The notes under the pieces are model-generated. The model ran no database searches. It worked only from the letters and a program-made list of their open reading frames with translations, and had not been told where the DNA came from. The position numbers and the translations under genes were made by a program. DNA of 64,000 nt, taken from NCBI RefSeq assembly GCF_020164455.1, contig NZ_JAIQWW010000015.1:1-64000 (forward strand), in the 5' to 3' direction. Of this stretch, positions 25,470-34,964 are shown piece by piece (within the stretch, counting starts at the first letter, position 1; every line of letters starts with the position of its first letter). This stretch comes from Phyllobacterium chamaecytisi (GTDB taxonomy: Bacteria; Pseudomonadota; Alphaproteobacteria; Rhizobiales; Rhizobiaceae).

Positions 25470-25790
25470 CTATTCAGTGATCTTTGGTGGAAACTCAATC
25501 GGTGCCAGACCCTGCATGACACGAAGCTTGTTCGCAGTCGTGACGGACAGGTTGGTCCATATGTCGGCTATCGGCTCGGCCGCTTGGGTAAGGTCGTCGT
25601 CGATGTCGTGCTGTTCCATTTCTTCGATGATGCGATCAAAGGTCTGAGCTCCTTGCTCGACCACGCGGTAAAGCCTGGCCGCCTGCGCAGCGCTCAAATC
25701 AGCGATCTCTCGCGTTTGTGTAACATCGTCGGCGATCTGCTTGGCGAAGTCCGCTTGCTCCTGCAGCGTTGAAACCCAATCGATGGCCAT
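25470..25790 (-). CDS. Helical hypothetical protein (MAIDW type)
   Basis: A 106-residue, probably all-helical acidic protein starting MAIDWVSTLQEQADFAKQIA with a heptad-like middle (LYRVVEQGAQTFDRIIEEME). It has no signal peptide or membrane segment. No family is recognised. A truncated relative of its first 12 codons occurs at 52238 in this window. It lies downstream of ftsZ2 on the same strand. Confidence 0.65.
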   Translation of the reverse strand: MAIDWVSTLQEQADFAKQIADDVTQTREIADLSAAQAARLYRVVEQGAQTFDRIIEEMEQHDIDDDLTQAAEPIADIWTNLSVTTANKLRVMQGLAPIEFPPKITE

Positions 25791-25909
25791 GATCTAGAAC
25801 CTTGAGGATTGTCACAAACGTCAAACTGAGACACTACAAAACGAGCCGCACAGGGGAGAACCATTCGATCCACTAGCGAGAAGCGGACTGGACGCGGTCA
25901 CTTACAGTG

Positions 25910-26950
25910 CTACAGCGCGCGCCGTGGCAAGAACGAAACGTTCCCATTGCCACTACCAAACGCACTTACTGTGTCTGCGCCATCAACAGGATCGATGCCG
26001 GTAGCAACAACCGAAACCCGGAATGTTCCTTCAAGAGCATTGTCGAACGTGGCTCCCAGAATGATATTGGCTTCGTCGTCTACTTCCTCGCGGATCCGCG
26101 TGGCCGCCTCATCAACTTCGAACAGGGTCATATCCCGTCCGCCAGAAATGGAAACCAGGACCCCCTTGGCTCCTTTCATCGAAGCGACATCAAGTAACGG
26201 ATTTGCAATGGCCGCTTCGGCCGCTGCGATCGCTCTGCCAGTACCTGAGCTCTGCCCGGTACCCATCATGGCGCGGCCCATGTCGCGCATCACCGCCCGA
26301 ACATCGGCAAAGTCCAGATTGATTAGCCCTTCGCGGACCATCAGATCTGTTATGCAGGCAACACCGGAATAAAGTACGCGGTCCGCAGTTGCGAAAGCAT
26401 CAGCGAACGTGGTCGACGCATCTGCAACGCGGAAAAGATTCTGGTTTGGGATGACGATGAGCGTATCGGCGCTGTCTTGCAGCAATTCGAGCCCGTCCTC
26501 TGCGAACTTCATGCGGCGGGTCCCTTCAAAATTGAATGGCTTCGTCACGACAGCCACCGTCAATATGCCGGCGTCGCGTGCTGCTCGTGCGATCACGGGA
26601 GCAGCTCCTGTCCCAGTTCCACCGCCCATACCGGCGGTTACGAAACACATATGGGTTCCGTTGAGATGGTCCATGATCTCGTCGATGCTTTCCTCAGCCG
26701 CGGCTCTCCCGATGTCCGCTTGCGATCCGGCTCCAAGGCCTTGCGTTACATTCACACCGAGCTGTATCAAGCGGCCGGCCTTCGACATGGTCAGTGCCTG
26801 GGCATCGGTATTCGCGACCACGAATTCCGTTCCCTGAAGCCCCTCGCGGATCATGTTGTTGACGGCATTGCCGCCACCACCGCCGACACCAATCACAGTT
26901 ATATTTGGCTTCATTTCGGTGATTTCCGGATGCTTGGGGTTGCTCGACAT
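25910..26950 (-). CDS. ftsZ: Second FtsZ homologue lacking the C-terminal tail (FtsZ2)
   Basis: A 346-residue tubulin-like GTPase. The GTP-binding set is intact: [23 protein letters not shown], the tubulin signature [11 protein letters not shown], and [13 protein letters not shown]. It ends soon after the GTPase domain (SFLPRRAL), so the long linker and C-terminal FtsA/ZipA-binding peptide of cell-division FtsZ are missing. Truncated FtsZ2 copies are known in rhizobia such as Sinorhizobium and are dispensable there. ATG 26950 follows GGAAGGA. It is not near the division-cell-wall cluster. It could modulate FtsZ or be an accessory copy. Confidence 0.93.
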   Translation of the reverse strand: MSSNPKHPEITEMKPNITVIGVGGGGGNAVNNMIREGLQGTEFVVANTDAQALTMSKAGRLIQLGVNVTQGLGAGSQADIGRAAAEESIDEIMDHLNGTHMCFVTAGMGGGTGTGAAPVIARAARDAGILTVAVVTKPFNFEGTRRMKFAEDGLELLQDSADTLIVIPNQNLFRVADASTTFADAFATADRVLYSGVACITDLMVREGLINLDFADVRAVMRDMGRAMMGTGQSSGTGRAIAAAEAAIANPLLDVASMKGAKGVLVSISGGRDMTLFEVDEAATRIREEVDDEANIILGATFDNALEGTFRVSVVATGIDPVDGADTVSAFGSGNGNVSFLPRRAL

Positions 26951-27195
26951 CACTTTGTCCTTCCTTGCCTGCAGCGAACTGGCATAGTTGGCACGGGATG
27001 GGATTGCCGGATGAAATACCGAAAACGAATCAAATCAGCTCATCCCGAGCAAGGGATATGAATCAGACAAGCGTCGTTGACGCAACCGTTGGCTCGGCCC
27101 CACTATAGTCTTGCAGAAAAGAAACCACCATCGCACGCCAGACGACCACTTTCTGACATCACTCAAGGCTGATCGGAACACGGCGGCCGATACCT

Positions 27196-28171
27196 TTAGT
27201 TGACGAACCGGACAACGACGCCCGGCTTCACCATTCCAGCTAGCTCCTCGGCGTCCCAGTTCGTCAGGCAAACGCAGCCATGCGACCCGACTTTGTTGAT
27301 AAGCTCGGGATCGGGCGTTCCATGAATGCCATAGGTTGGCTCGGTTAGATCGATCCAGACACTTCCGACCGGCCCATTGGGCCCTTGGGAACGGTGAGGA
27401 CCTTGTCATTCTTCCCTTGCTTAAAGTTGACCTTTGGATTGTACCTAAAGACGGGCATCCGCGCGACGCCCTTCACCCTGTGCGTTCCCCCTGGAGAAGG
27501 ATTGTCCTCGCTGCCAACTGTCGCGGGATACGCCGCTAAAATGACATCGCGATTATCGTAAGCCGTGACCTGTCCAGCCGTCTTGTCGGCTTCGATGCGG
27601 GCCACATTTCCTTGGCGCGCGGGACCCGGTATCGCTACTTGGACTGTCTCGCCAGGGACGAAATCCGAACTTGGATTAAGCGCAGTCAGCAAGTCGATAT
27701 GCATGTGGAAACGCTCTGAAAGCCTTTCGGCGACGCTGGTGTAACCCAAGCTGGGCATCTTCGCCTTTTCACCGTAGTCTGCGGGAATATGGTCCACGAG
27801 GCCTTTCGCGTCGTCCGCCGTGACCGTGTAGGTGCCGATAATCGGGCCACCCGTCTCCAGCCTGCTGATTACATCGGGGTCGATTGTGCCGTCCCGGGCA
27901 TCCCCGTCATCTTTTCGAAACTGGCCACCGCCTTGGTAGCGTTCTTTCCATAAATGCCGTCGATCACGTCCGGCGATGTACCCGCACGGTCGAGGAGAAC
28001 CTGAAGGCGGACGATCGCAGGATCGGGATCCGTCGATGGTTTCGAAGCGCGTTCCGCCGGGATTGCGGACAGGGATGCAGAATTGATCGCGTCGGGTTCG
28101 ACCTCTGCAGCTTCAGCGACGATGACGGAAACGAGCAGAAAGAACGTGGACATTCCAACGAGTATTCTCAT
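27196..28171 (-). pseudogene. L,D-transpeptidase (YkuD) gene with two frameshifts
   Basis: Three consecutive frames spell one protein. It has a signal peptide (MRILVGMSTFFLLVSVIVAE) and a peptidoglycan-binding domain (IVRLQVLLDRAGTSPDVIDG). After a one-base loss in a G run near 27897-27900 the frame continues with GTYTVTADDAKGLVDHIPAD and the YkuD domain. After a second one-base loss in an A run near 27386-27390 it ends with IHGTPDPELINKVGSHGCVC and the catalytic Cys, stopping at 27196-27198. Such enzymes make 3-3 peptidoglycan cross-links in the periplasm. Both losses are in short homopolymers, so sequencing error is an alternative to decay. Confidence 0.8.
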
Positions 28172-28577
28172 GTCCGCTCAAATGGAATTGCGATGAAGAT
28201 GTTCCAACAATAATCGTTCGTCTGTGTGAGCGTGTGATCAAATACGCTCTTCTGTGAGGCCTTTGATTGCGGCATTTCGAGAGACCGCTAGTGATTCGCG
28301 GATTGGCTCCAGATCTTGTTCGCGGGCTGTGGGTTACAAGATCTGTTCTGGTTTTACCTATTCGGATCGGGTCCATCCCGTGCCCATTCAGGTCATCGAC
28401 TTCTCGCATCTCCCACGGGCACAAATCTTCAATTGCTACGTCCGTGCTTTGAAAATCTGTCTCGACTGGAACCGCACATTCGAAACCCTTTAAGGCGATA
28501 CGTTATGACGGCTTCATGCCGAAAACTCCGTCTTGACCGAGATATTTCAGCTTCAACCGGCCAGAAAACCGGAGGCG
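28172..28577. other. Gene-free stretch before the Lrp-type gene
   Basis: Short ORFs on the plus strand at 28254-28493 and 28316-28642 lack ribosome sites and protein-like composition. I see no repeat, RNA gene or strong terminator here. Confidence 0.5.
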
Positions 28578-29039
28578 TCATAGCGGCAACAATGCGTCAG
28601 GCTTCACATCACCGATTGATGCGTAAGTGTGCGTTTCCCTGACACCAGGAAGCGGCAGAATGACCCGCTGCAGGAATTCCTGAAACGTCGCCATGTCAGC
28701 TATTCGTGCTTTGACCAGGTAGTCGAATCCACCAATCACCATATGGCATTCGATGATTTCGGGTGCCTTCGCAACAGCCTCTGCAAAGCGGTCGAAGACG
28801 TGCGGCGCGGTGTGATCGAGTCTTACCTCGACAAAGACGAGAGTGCCGCGTCCAATCTTTGAGGGCTCCAGCACAGCCCGCACGGCGCGGATAAAGCCTT
28901 CACTGAAAAGCCGCTTGATGCGCTGTGATGCGCCGGTCGGTGACAGTCCAACGCGTTCGGCGAGGTCAAGTACGGTCCGGCGACCGTCTTCTTGCAATAG
29001 CCCGAGCAACATCCGGTCGATACGGTCCAGATCGTTCAT
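28578..29039 (-). CDS. Lrp/AsnC-family transcriptional regulator
   Basis: A 153-residue Lrp-type protein with an N-terminal HTH (MNDLDRIDRMLLGLLQEDGR, LAERVGLSPTGASQRIKRL) and an effector-binding RAM domain (VIGGFDYLVKARIADMATFQ, LPGVRETHTYASIG). ATG 29039 starts at the domain boundary; the longer frame to 29081 would run into the operator. It is divergent from an ornithine cyclodeaminase-type gene, so it most likely senses the amino acid that this enzyme uses. Confidence 0.93.
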   Translation of the reverse strand: MNDLDRIDRMLLGLLQEDGRRTVLDLAERVGLSPTGASQRIKRLFSEGFIRAVRAVLEPSKIGRGTLVFVEVRLDHTAPHVFDRFAEAVAKAPEIIECHMVIGGFDYLVKARIADMATFQEFLQRVILPLPGVRETHTYASIGDVKPDALLPL

Positions 29040-29067
29040 TTTGGATTCACACTTTCCCCGGTCTGAA

Positions 29068-29084
29068 TGCGTGATAATCACGCA
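29068..29084. promoter_or_regulatory. Palindromic operator candidate for the Lrp-type regulator
   Basis: TGCGTGAT-A-ATCACGCA is a perfect inverted repeat with 8-bp arms and a single central base, placed between the divergent regulator (start 29039) and the cyclodeaminase gene (start 29178). Lrp/AsnC proteins bind 15-17-bp palindromes of this kind. It would allow control of both genes. Confidence 0.6.
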
Positions 29085-29177
29085 AAGAGATCGAAATCAC
29101 TATATTTCATCACGCCGGTTTGCTCAATATGCTTGGAAAGCACTAAACGCATAACCGGAACGAAGGCAGGCAACATC

Positions 29178-30170
29178 ATGGACAGTACACAACCTGCCTC
29201 GAGCAATCACACAAAGGGTGAGATCAAGATTCTCTCGCTGAGCGAAGCGGAGATCAAACAATGTATCGACCTGCGCAAGCTGCTAGATGCGCTAGCGGAC
29301 GGGTTCAAAGCGCTTTCCGAAGATCGAGTCGTCAACCCAGCGCGGCCACAACTCGATATTCCGAATGCAGGCTATTCGTTGGCCATGCCGGCCTGGATAA
29401 AGGGCATGCATTTGACCGTAAAACTGGTCAACGTGTTCGAAGGCAATATCGCCCGGGGCATCCCAAGTCACCTCGCAACAATACATCTCTTCGATCCAGA
29501 AACAGGAATGCCTGTTTGCATTATGGATGGCACCTATATCACGGCCGTACGCACGTCTGGCTCGGCTGTCCTCTCAGTGCGAGAGCTCGCCAGGCGTAAT
29601 GCCAAGGTCGCGACCGTAGTGGGCGCTGGCGTTCAAGCTAGCCAGCACCTTCACCTGTTGCCACTAGTTCGAGATTTCCAGGAAATCCGAGTTTTCTCGA
29701 AGGATTTTGCTGATGTGCAGGCTCTGTCGTCACGTCATTCAGGTATCACAGCCGTCGAGGACCTCGAGGCCGCGGTACGCTCTTCAGATGTCGTGTGCCT
29801 CGCAACGCACTCCTACGTTCCCGCGATATCCGCAGAATGGGTTCAACCAGGAACGCACGTGTCCTCGGTTGGTGTTGCGCCACCCGGCGGCGAACTTCCG
29901 ATCGATTTGATCGCTCGCGGCAAGCTCTTCGTTGAAACGCGGGACGCCTTCTCGCCAACACCCGTGGGTTGTTGCGAACTTGCAAATATCGATCCGGAGG
30001 CAGGCACCGATCTTGGTGCGATGTTGCTGGGACTGCGACCAGGTCGGACGTCAGATCAGCAGATCACGATCTACAAAGCCATGGGCGTCGCCATGGAGGA
30101 TATGGTGGCAGCCGACCTCGCTTACCGCGAGGCCAAACGCCTAGGTCTGGGCCAAGCTATTTCTCTCTAG
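29178..30170 (+). CDS. Ornithine cyclodeaminase / mu-crystallin family protein
   Basis: A 330-residue NAD(P)-binding enzyme. RKLLDALADGFKALSEDRVV and HLTVKLVNVFEGNIARGIPS (substrate region with the essential Lys) precede the Rossmann segment VATVVGAGVQASQHLHLLPL. SVGVAPPGGELPIDLIARGK follows. The family includes ornithine cyclodeaminase, alanine dehydrogenase and ketimine reductases, so the substrate is open. ATG 29178 is taken because the upstream frame carries the operator. Divergent Lrp control suggests amino-acid catabolism. Confidence 0.9.
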   Translation: MDSTQPASSNHTKGEIKILSLSEAEIKQCIDLRKLLDALADGFKALSEDRVVNPARPQLDIPNAGYSLAMPAWIKGMHLTVKLVNVFEGNIARGIPSHLATIHLFDPETGMPVCIMDGTYITAVRTSGSAVLSVRELARRNAKVATVVGAGVQASQHLHLLPLVRDFQEIRVFSKDFADVQALSSRHSGITAVEDLEAAVRSSDVVCLATHSYVPAISAEWVQPGTHVSSVGVAPPGGELPIDLIARGKLFVETRDAFSPTPVGCCELANIDPEAGTDLGAMLLGLRPGRTSDQQITIYKAMGVAMEDMVAADLAYREAKRLGLGQAISL

Positions 30171-30681
30171 AATTCAAGGCGCTCACTGGAAATCACTCAT
30201 CCCGATATGCTCTAAAGAGTGATTGTAGAAATCTTATGAACCAATCGGGCTCGGTGGAAGATCCGCTGATATCGGCATTTTCAAACGAACGTTTATCCGT
30301 GGGAACCGACTTTGAACAAACGCTTAGAAGTTTTCACCAAAGTTGCCTGGAATTGACCTGCGGTCGGTTACCACGCGCATCATCGAAGTAGTCTGGCGAA
30401 GGTGAAGATCGCATTCTGGCGCTAGTCAGTTCGGACAAATTCCATATAAAAGTGTAATGGTCCGAAAGGCTGGTTCTAAGCACCGTCTCGTTCATTCGGA
30501 CGAGCTCTTGAAGTCAGGGCAAAGCTTGCGCTTTAGGTCGTCTATTTACTCCGCCGATGACAATAATCTTGTGAAAAATCCGATACTAGGGCACAATTTG
30601 TGAACGCATCTGAAGTGCGGCGCTGTTTCAAATACGCCCGTCTCGCGCCGAGTGACAGTTCGTGTTGGAGGCTCGGCGTCG
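30171..30681. other. Gene-poor stretch upstream of the complex I genes
   Basis: A short in-frame segment at 30237-30391 (starting MNQSGSVEDPLISAFSNERL) looks protein-like but is too short and lacks a ribosome site, so it may be a remnant. It contains a 22-bp sequence repeated at 56560. The promoter of the nuoJ-G operon must lie in this interval, but I cannot point to convincing -35/-10 boxes. Confidence 0.5.
30270..30291. repeat. 22-bp direct repeat, copy 1
   Basis: Bases 30270-30291 (core ATCGGCATTTTCAAACGAAC) are identical to 56560-56581, and weaker similarity extends several bases each way. The two copies bracket the 26-kb region with the complex I, oxidase/permease and formate dehydrogenase genes. 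Confidence 0.85.
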
Positions 30682-31182
30682 ATGGATCAGGGGTTCTTTC
30701 TTCTGTTCGCTACGGTGTCCGTGATCACGGCCCTGGCGGTGGTCTTGGCGCGGAATCCGGTTCACAGCGCATTGGCGCTGATGGCGTGCTTCCTGCAGAT
30801 ATCGGCAATCTTCGTCCTGCTTGAAGCGCCGTTTCTCGCGGTCATCCAGATCTTCGTCTATGTCGGCGCGATCATGGTCTTGTTCCTGTTCGTGATCATG
30901 ATGATCGATGTGCGCGAAGCCGTGTTGCAACGGTTCGTGCCGGGCGGCAACCTGCCGGCTCTGGTGCTGGTCGCCTTGCTTGGGTGCGAGATGGTTGCCC
31001 TGGTGCTCTGGAGTGACCGCTTTGCGGTCGCGGAGCCTGCAGCTATGGGCGGCGGCGATAATATCAGGCAGCTCAGCACAACACTTTTCGCCGACTATCT
31101 CCTGCCGTTTGAAGTTGCCTCCGTCATCCTGCTGGCGGCTCTGGTCGGCGCCATCGTGCTGGCACGGAAGGAGTCGGGGTAA
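30682..31182 (+). CDS. nuoJ: NADH-quinone oxidoreductase subunit J
   Basis: A 166-residue membrane subunit of complex I with five hydrophobic segments. The NuoJ signature is [20 protein letters not shown] followed by [20 protein letters not shown]. It belongs to the proximal membrane arm near the quinone site. ATG 30682 has GGAGG ten bases upstream. It heads the plus-strand operon; its stop overlaps the nuoK start. Confidence 0.95.
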   Translation: MDQGFFLLFATVSVITALAVVLARNPVHSALALMACFLQISAIFVLLEAPFLAVIQIFVYVGAIMVLFLFVIMMIDVREAVLQRFVPGGNLPALVLVALLGCEMVALVLWSDRFAVAEPAAMGGGDNIRQLSTTLFADYLLPFEVASVILLAALVGAIVLARKESG

Positions 31183-31484
31183 TGGTTCCGCTCTGGTGGT
31201 ACATTTTGCTCGGAGTGGTTCTGTTCGTGATAGGAGCAGCGGGCGTGCTGCTCAGGCGCAATATTCTGGTCGTGCTGATGTCGCTCGAACTGCTGCTCAA
31301 TTCGGTCAACATCAACTTCATCGCTTTCGGGCGTTACTACGACGATTTCCGCGGACAGATCTTCGCGATTTTCGTCATCGCAATCACCGCGGCGGAGGTT
31401 GCCGTCGCCCTCGGCATCCTGGTCGCCCTCGTGAGGAACAAGTCCACCCTCAAGGTCGACGACGTGACCATGATGAAGGGATAG
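31182..31484 (+). CDS. nuoK: NADH-quinone oxidoreductase subunit K
   Basis: A 100-residue three-helix subunit homologous to MrpC and mitochondrial ND4[21 protein letters not shown] contains the conserved Glu in helix 2, and [20 protein letters not shown] the Glu in helix 3 used in proton transfer. Its ATG overlaps the nuoJ stop by one base. Confidence 0.96.
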   Translation: MVPLWWYILLGVVLFVIGAAGVLLRRNILVVLMSLELLLNSVNINFIAFGRYYDDFRGQIFAIFVIAITAAEVAVALGILVALVRNKSTLKVDDVTMMKG

Positions 31485-31488
31485 CGGC

Positions 31489-32952
31489 TTGGACCCGGTG
31501 ACATCCATCCGGCCGTTGCTTGCCGTCGCTGTCGCAGGTCTGGCGGCCCTTGCAATTCTCCTTCTGAACAACCGCGAGAAACTCCGCGATGTCGTCTCGC
31601 CATTGGCCGCGATTGCCATGTTCGCGATTGTCGTCTCGATGGCGCCCACCGTGCTGGCAGGTGGGACGATCGATTTACACCTGTTCGAGATTCTGCCAGG
31701 GATAGACTTCGCCTTCCGGGTCGATGCGCTTGGCATGGTGTTCGCCACGGTCTCGTCGCTGCTGTGGATCGTGGCGGCGATCTATTCCATCGGCTACATG
31801 CGGCACTTGAACGAGCACGCGCAGACCCGATTCTTCGCTTGCTTTGCCACTAGCCTCGCGGCGGCCGTCGGGGGTGCTTTCTCCGCCAACCTTTTCACGC
31901 TGGTGATCTTCTACGAGGTGCTCAGCCTCGTTACCTATCCGCTCGTTTACCACCACGAAGACGAAGAAGGATGGGCGGGCAGCCGCAAATACCTGGTCTA
32001 TTTGATGGGGGCGTCGAAGAGTGTGCTTCTCGCCGCGCTGGCGCTGACCTACCACATTGCGGGGACGCTCGACTTTGTGGCCGGCGGGCTGCTGGCTGGC
32101 ATCAATGCCTCGCCGGCACTGTTGACGGTCGTCTATTTCTGCTATCTCTTCGGCTTCGCCAAGGCTGCGGTGATGCCGATGCATGCCTGGCTGCCTGCCG
32201 CGATGGTGGCGCCGACTCCGGTCAGTGCGCTCCTGCATGCGGTTGCGGTTGTCAAGATGGGCGTGTTCTGCGTGCTTCGCGTGGTGTTTCACATCTTTGG
32301 CACAGGGCTCGTGGACGGCCTCGGCCTCGGCATCGCCACGGCCTATCTTGCATCGTTCACAATCCTGATGGCATCGATCTACGCCCTGACGCGCGACGAC
32401 CTGAAGGCGAGGCTCGCCTATTCGACGGTCAGCCAGCTCTCCTACATCGTGTTGGGCGCTGTTCTCCTGTCACCGGTCGCGATGGTCGGCGGGATCATCC
32501 ACATTGCAGCTCATGCGTTCTCCAAGATCACGCTCTTTTTCTGTGCCGGGTCGATCTACTGCGCGTCTGGCAAGCGGAACATCAGCGACATGGCCGGTAT
32601 TGGCCGAAGGCTGCCCTGGACGATGGGGGCGTTCTTTGTCGGCTCCCTCAGCATGATTGGAGTGCCGCCGACCGCCGGCTTCGTCAGCAAGTGGTATCTG
32701 GCGCTGGGTTCTGTGGAGGCGGGGGATATTGCGTTCCTGATCGTGCTCCTGGTGAGCTCGGTCCTGAACGCCGCCTACTTTCTGCCGGTCAGCTATGTCG
32801 CTTTTTTCGGGACGTCGTCTCAGGAAAGCCCGGCGACTGTTCGCGAAATTCCGATGATGACGGTCCCGCTGGTCGCGACGGCCATCCTGTCGGTGTTGAT
32901 GGGCATCTTCCCCGACTATTTTCTCGCCCTGGCGCAAGGAGTTGTCAGATGA
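31489..32952 (+). CDS. MrpD/NuoN-like proton-antiporter subunit (extra complex I pump)
   Basis: A 487-residue protein with about 14 membrane segments. The antiporter signature with the essential Glu and Lys residues is present: VIFYEVLSLVTYPLVYHHED, GFAKAAVMPMHAWLPAAMVA and PTPVSALLHAVAVVKMGVFC. It is shorter than NuoL, lacks a lateral helix, and is closer to the MrpD class of cation/proton antiporter subunits. A canonical complex I has three such subunits (L, M, N); this one is additional. The start is TTG 31489, 4 bp after nuoK. Its stop overlaps the next gene. Confidence 0.88.
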   Translation: MDPVTSIRPLLAVAVAGLAALAILLLNNREKLRDVVSPLAAIAMFAIVVSMAPTVLAGGTIDLHLFEILPGIDFAFRVDALGMVFATVSSLLWIVAAIYSIGYMRHLNEHAQTRFFACFATSLAAAVGGAFSANLFTLVIFYEVLSLVTYPLVYHHEDEEGWAGSRKYLVYLMGASKSVLLAALALTYHIAGTLDFVAGGLLAGINASPALLTVVYFCYLFGFAKAAVMPMHAWLPAAMVAPTPVSALLHAVAVVKMGVFCVLRVVFHIFGTGLVDGLGLGIATAYLASFTILMASIYALTRDDLKARLAYSTVSQLSYIVLGAVLLSPVAMVGGIIHIAAHAFSKITLFFCAGSIYCASGKRNISDMAGIGRRLPWTMGAFFVGSLSMIGVPPTAGFVSKWYLALGSVEAGDIAFLIVLLVSSVLNAAYFLPVSYVAFFGTSSQESPATVREIPMMTVPLVATAILSVLMGIFPDYFLALAQGVVR

Positions 32953-33203
32953 TAAAACGCGCGGTTGATTTCTTTGGTGACGAAAGATACGCGAGCCAGC
33001 GACGCCGGCTGTTCTATCTGGTGCTCGTTCTGGTCGTCATCGCCGATTTTCTGGTCCCCCGCGAACATGCCGAATACCTGTGGGACCGCCTGCCGGGCTG
33101 GTCGGCGGTCTACGGCTTCGGCTCCTGCGTGCTGCTGATTTTCGTTTCCAAGTTCCTTGGCCATCAGTGTGGGATTATGCGGCGCGAGGACTACTATGAC
33201 TGA
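32949..33203 (+). CDS. Small one- or two-helix membrane protein in the nuo operon
   Basis: An 84-residue protein with a charged N-terminus (MIKRAVDFFGDERYASQRRR), a hydrophobic helix (LFYLVLVLVVIADFLVP) and a second one (GFGSCVLLIFVSKFLGHQC), ending in IMRREDYYD. ATG 32949 overlaps the stop of the MrpD-like gene by 4 bp, and the gene overlaps the next by 8 bp, so it is translated with them. No complex I subunit I know matches it. It may be an accessory subunit linking the extra pump to the complex. Confidence 0.75.
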   Translation: MIKRAVDFFGDERYASQRRRLFYLVLVLVVIADFLVPREHAEYLWDRLPGWSAVYGFGSCVLLIFVSKFLGHQCGIMRREDYYD

Positions 33204-34956
33204 CTTTGTCCATCCCACGCTGCTGTTTATTCTCGGCGCCTTGCCGATCCCCTTCCTGAGAGGGCCAATCGGCAAGGCGTACCTGCTTTTGATCCCGGCG
33301 CTGGCCATCGTCGTCGTGCTCACGATACAGCCGGGCAACTACGGCGCTGCGCAAATCATCGGGCAGGAAATCCTGGTCGCGAAGGTGGACAAGCTGAGTA
33401 TCGTCTTCGCTACCGTTTTCACCATCATGGCGCTGATCGGGATGGTCTACGCGTTGCATCTAACGCATGCCGGGCAGCATGTGGCTGCATTCATCTACGT
33501 CGGCAGTGCACTCGGCGTGGTATTCGCCGGTGACTACCTGACACTGTTCCTGTTCTGGGAAGGTATGGCGTTTGCTTCTGCCTATCTGGTCTTCGCCCAA
33601 GGCGGCCGGAAGGCGGTCGCCGCGGGCTTCCGCTACCTCATGGTCCACATCACCGGCGGCGTCGTTCTGCTTGGTGGCATCATTCTCCACGGAGTCGCCA
33701 CCGGTTCGCTGCTCTTCGGTCCGATTGAGGGCGAAATGGGCGCCGCCGCCTACCTGATCCTTGCCGGGTTCACCCTCAACGCCGCAGTGCCGCCGCTCAA
33801 CGCATGGCTAACGGACGCCTACCCGGAGGCGACCGTCACCGGGGCCGTGTTCATGAGCGCCTTTACCACGAAGACTGCCGTCTATGTACTGGCGCGGGCG
33901 TTTCCGGGGACCGAGCTGTTGGTTTGGCTCGGCGCCATCATGGCGCTCTATGGTGTCATCTACGCAGTGCTGGAGAACGACTGCCGACGGCTCCTGGCCT
34001 ATCACATCGTCAGCCAGGTGGGCTACATGGTGGCGGGGATCGGGATCGGGACCGAAATGGCGGTGAACGGGGCCGCAAGCCATGCCTTCGCGCATATCCT
34101 ATACAAGTCGCTGCTGTTCATGGGGGCGGGGGCGGTGATCTACGTCACCGGGCGGCGAAAGCTCACCGAGCTCGGCGGACTCTACAGGACCATGCCGCTT
34201 ACTGTCGCGCTCTACATGGTCGGCGCCTTCGCGATTTCGGCATTTCCATTCTTCTCGGGCTTCGTCACGAAGTCGATGGTGGTGGCCGCGGCCGGACAGG
34301 ATCACCGCGCGCTGGTGGTGCTGGCACTGACGATGGCATCGTCGGGGACGTTCCTGCACACCGGACTCAAGCTCCCGTACTACATGTTCTTCGGCACGGA
34401 CCAGAAGCTGGAGGCGCGGGAACCTCCCCGCAACATGTTGGTTGCGATGGGCATGGCGGCGGTGCTCTGCATGGCGATTGGCGTGTTCCCCCAGCCGCTT
34501 TATGCATTGCTGCCCTATCCGGTTGATTTCCAACCCTATACGGGCGTCCATATTACCGAGAGCCTCGGCGTGCTGATGTTCACCGCCTTGGGGTTCGTGC
34601 TTTTCCTCAAGTCCCTCGACCCCGAGAACACAATCAGCATCGACACTGACTGGTTCTACCGCAAGGGAGCGAAGTATTTCATGTGGCTCGCGGAGAAGCC
34701 GCTGGCGCGCTATGAGAAAGCGGTGAGCAATGTTTCCGAGACCGCGGTGCTGCCCTTCCTGCATGGGGCGGCACGAACGGGACTGCGGATCGATGTCGCC
34801 GGCGTGGACGCCGTCGTGAACGGCGTCGCCCGCTCGATCCTGCGTGGTGGCGGGGCACTGCGACGACTCCAGACCGGCGTCGTGACCCACTATGTGCTGG
34901 CGATGATCGTCGGGTTGATCGCAGCCATCGTCGTCTTCGCCGTGGCGTGGCGGTAG
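33196..34956 (+). CDS. nuoL: NuoL-like/MrpD-like proton-pumping subunit
   Basis: A 586-residue antiporter-like subunit. LFLFWEGMAFASAYLVFAQG and AVPPLNAWLTDAYPEATVTG give the pump core, with AYHIVSQVGYMVAGIGIGTE in the second half. The core looks MrpD-like, but the C-terminus AVVNGVARSILRGGGALRRL then QTGVVTHYVLAMIVGLIAAI matches the end of NuoL: the lateral amphipathic helix and the last anchor helix. It therefore takes the NuoL position at the tip of the membrane arm. The start is ATG 33196. Confidence 0.85.
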   Translation: MTDFVHPTLLFILGALPIPFLRGPIGKAYLLLIPALAIVVVLTIQPGNYGAAQIIGQEILVAKVDKLSIVFATVFTIMALIGMVYALHLTHAGQHVAAFIYVGSALGVVFAGDYLTLFLFWEGMAFASAYLVFAQGGRKAVAAGFRYLMVHITGGVVLLGGIILHGVATGSLLFGPIEGEMGAAAYLILAGFTLNAAVPPLNAWLTDAYPEATVTGAVFMSAFTTKTAVYVLARAFPGTELLVWLGAIMALYGVIYAVLENDCRRLLAYHIVSQVGYMVAGIGIGTEMAVNGAASHAFAHILYKSLLFMGAGAVIYVTGRRKLTELGGLYRTMPLTVALYMVGAFAISAFPFFSGFVTKSMVVAAAGQDHRALVVLALTMASSGTFLHTGLKLPYYMFFGTDQKLEAREPPRNMLVAMGMAAVLCMAIGVFPQPLYALLPYPVDFQPYTGVHITESLGVLMFTALGFVLFLKSLDPENTISIDTDWFYRKGAKYFMWLAEKPLARYEKAVSNVSETAVLPFLHGAARTGLRIDVAGVDAVVNGVARSILRGGGALRRLQTGVVTHYVLAMIVGLIAAIVVFAVAWR

Positions 34957-34964
34957 GGGGGGCA

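Noticed and set aside
24064-28171. An integrated element in tRNA-Phe
   Set aside because: No integrase gene and no duplicated tRNA-Phe 3' end could be found, so only a decayed region can be claimed.
31971-33203. 410-codon plus-strand ORF across the MrpD-like gene
   Set aside because: Its composition (Gly/Arg/Cys-rich) is that of a GC-rich shadow frame; only the last 84 codons, from 32949, are a real separate gene.
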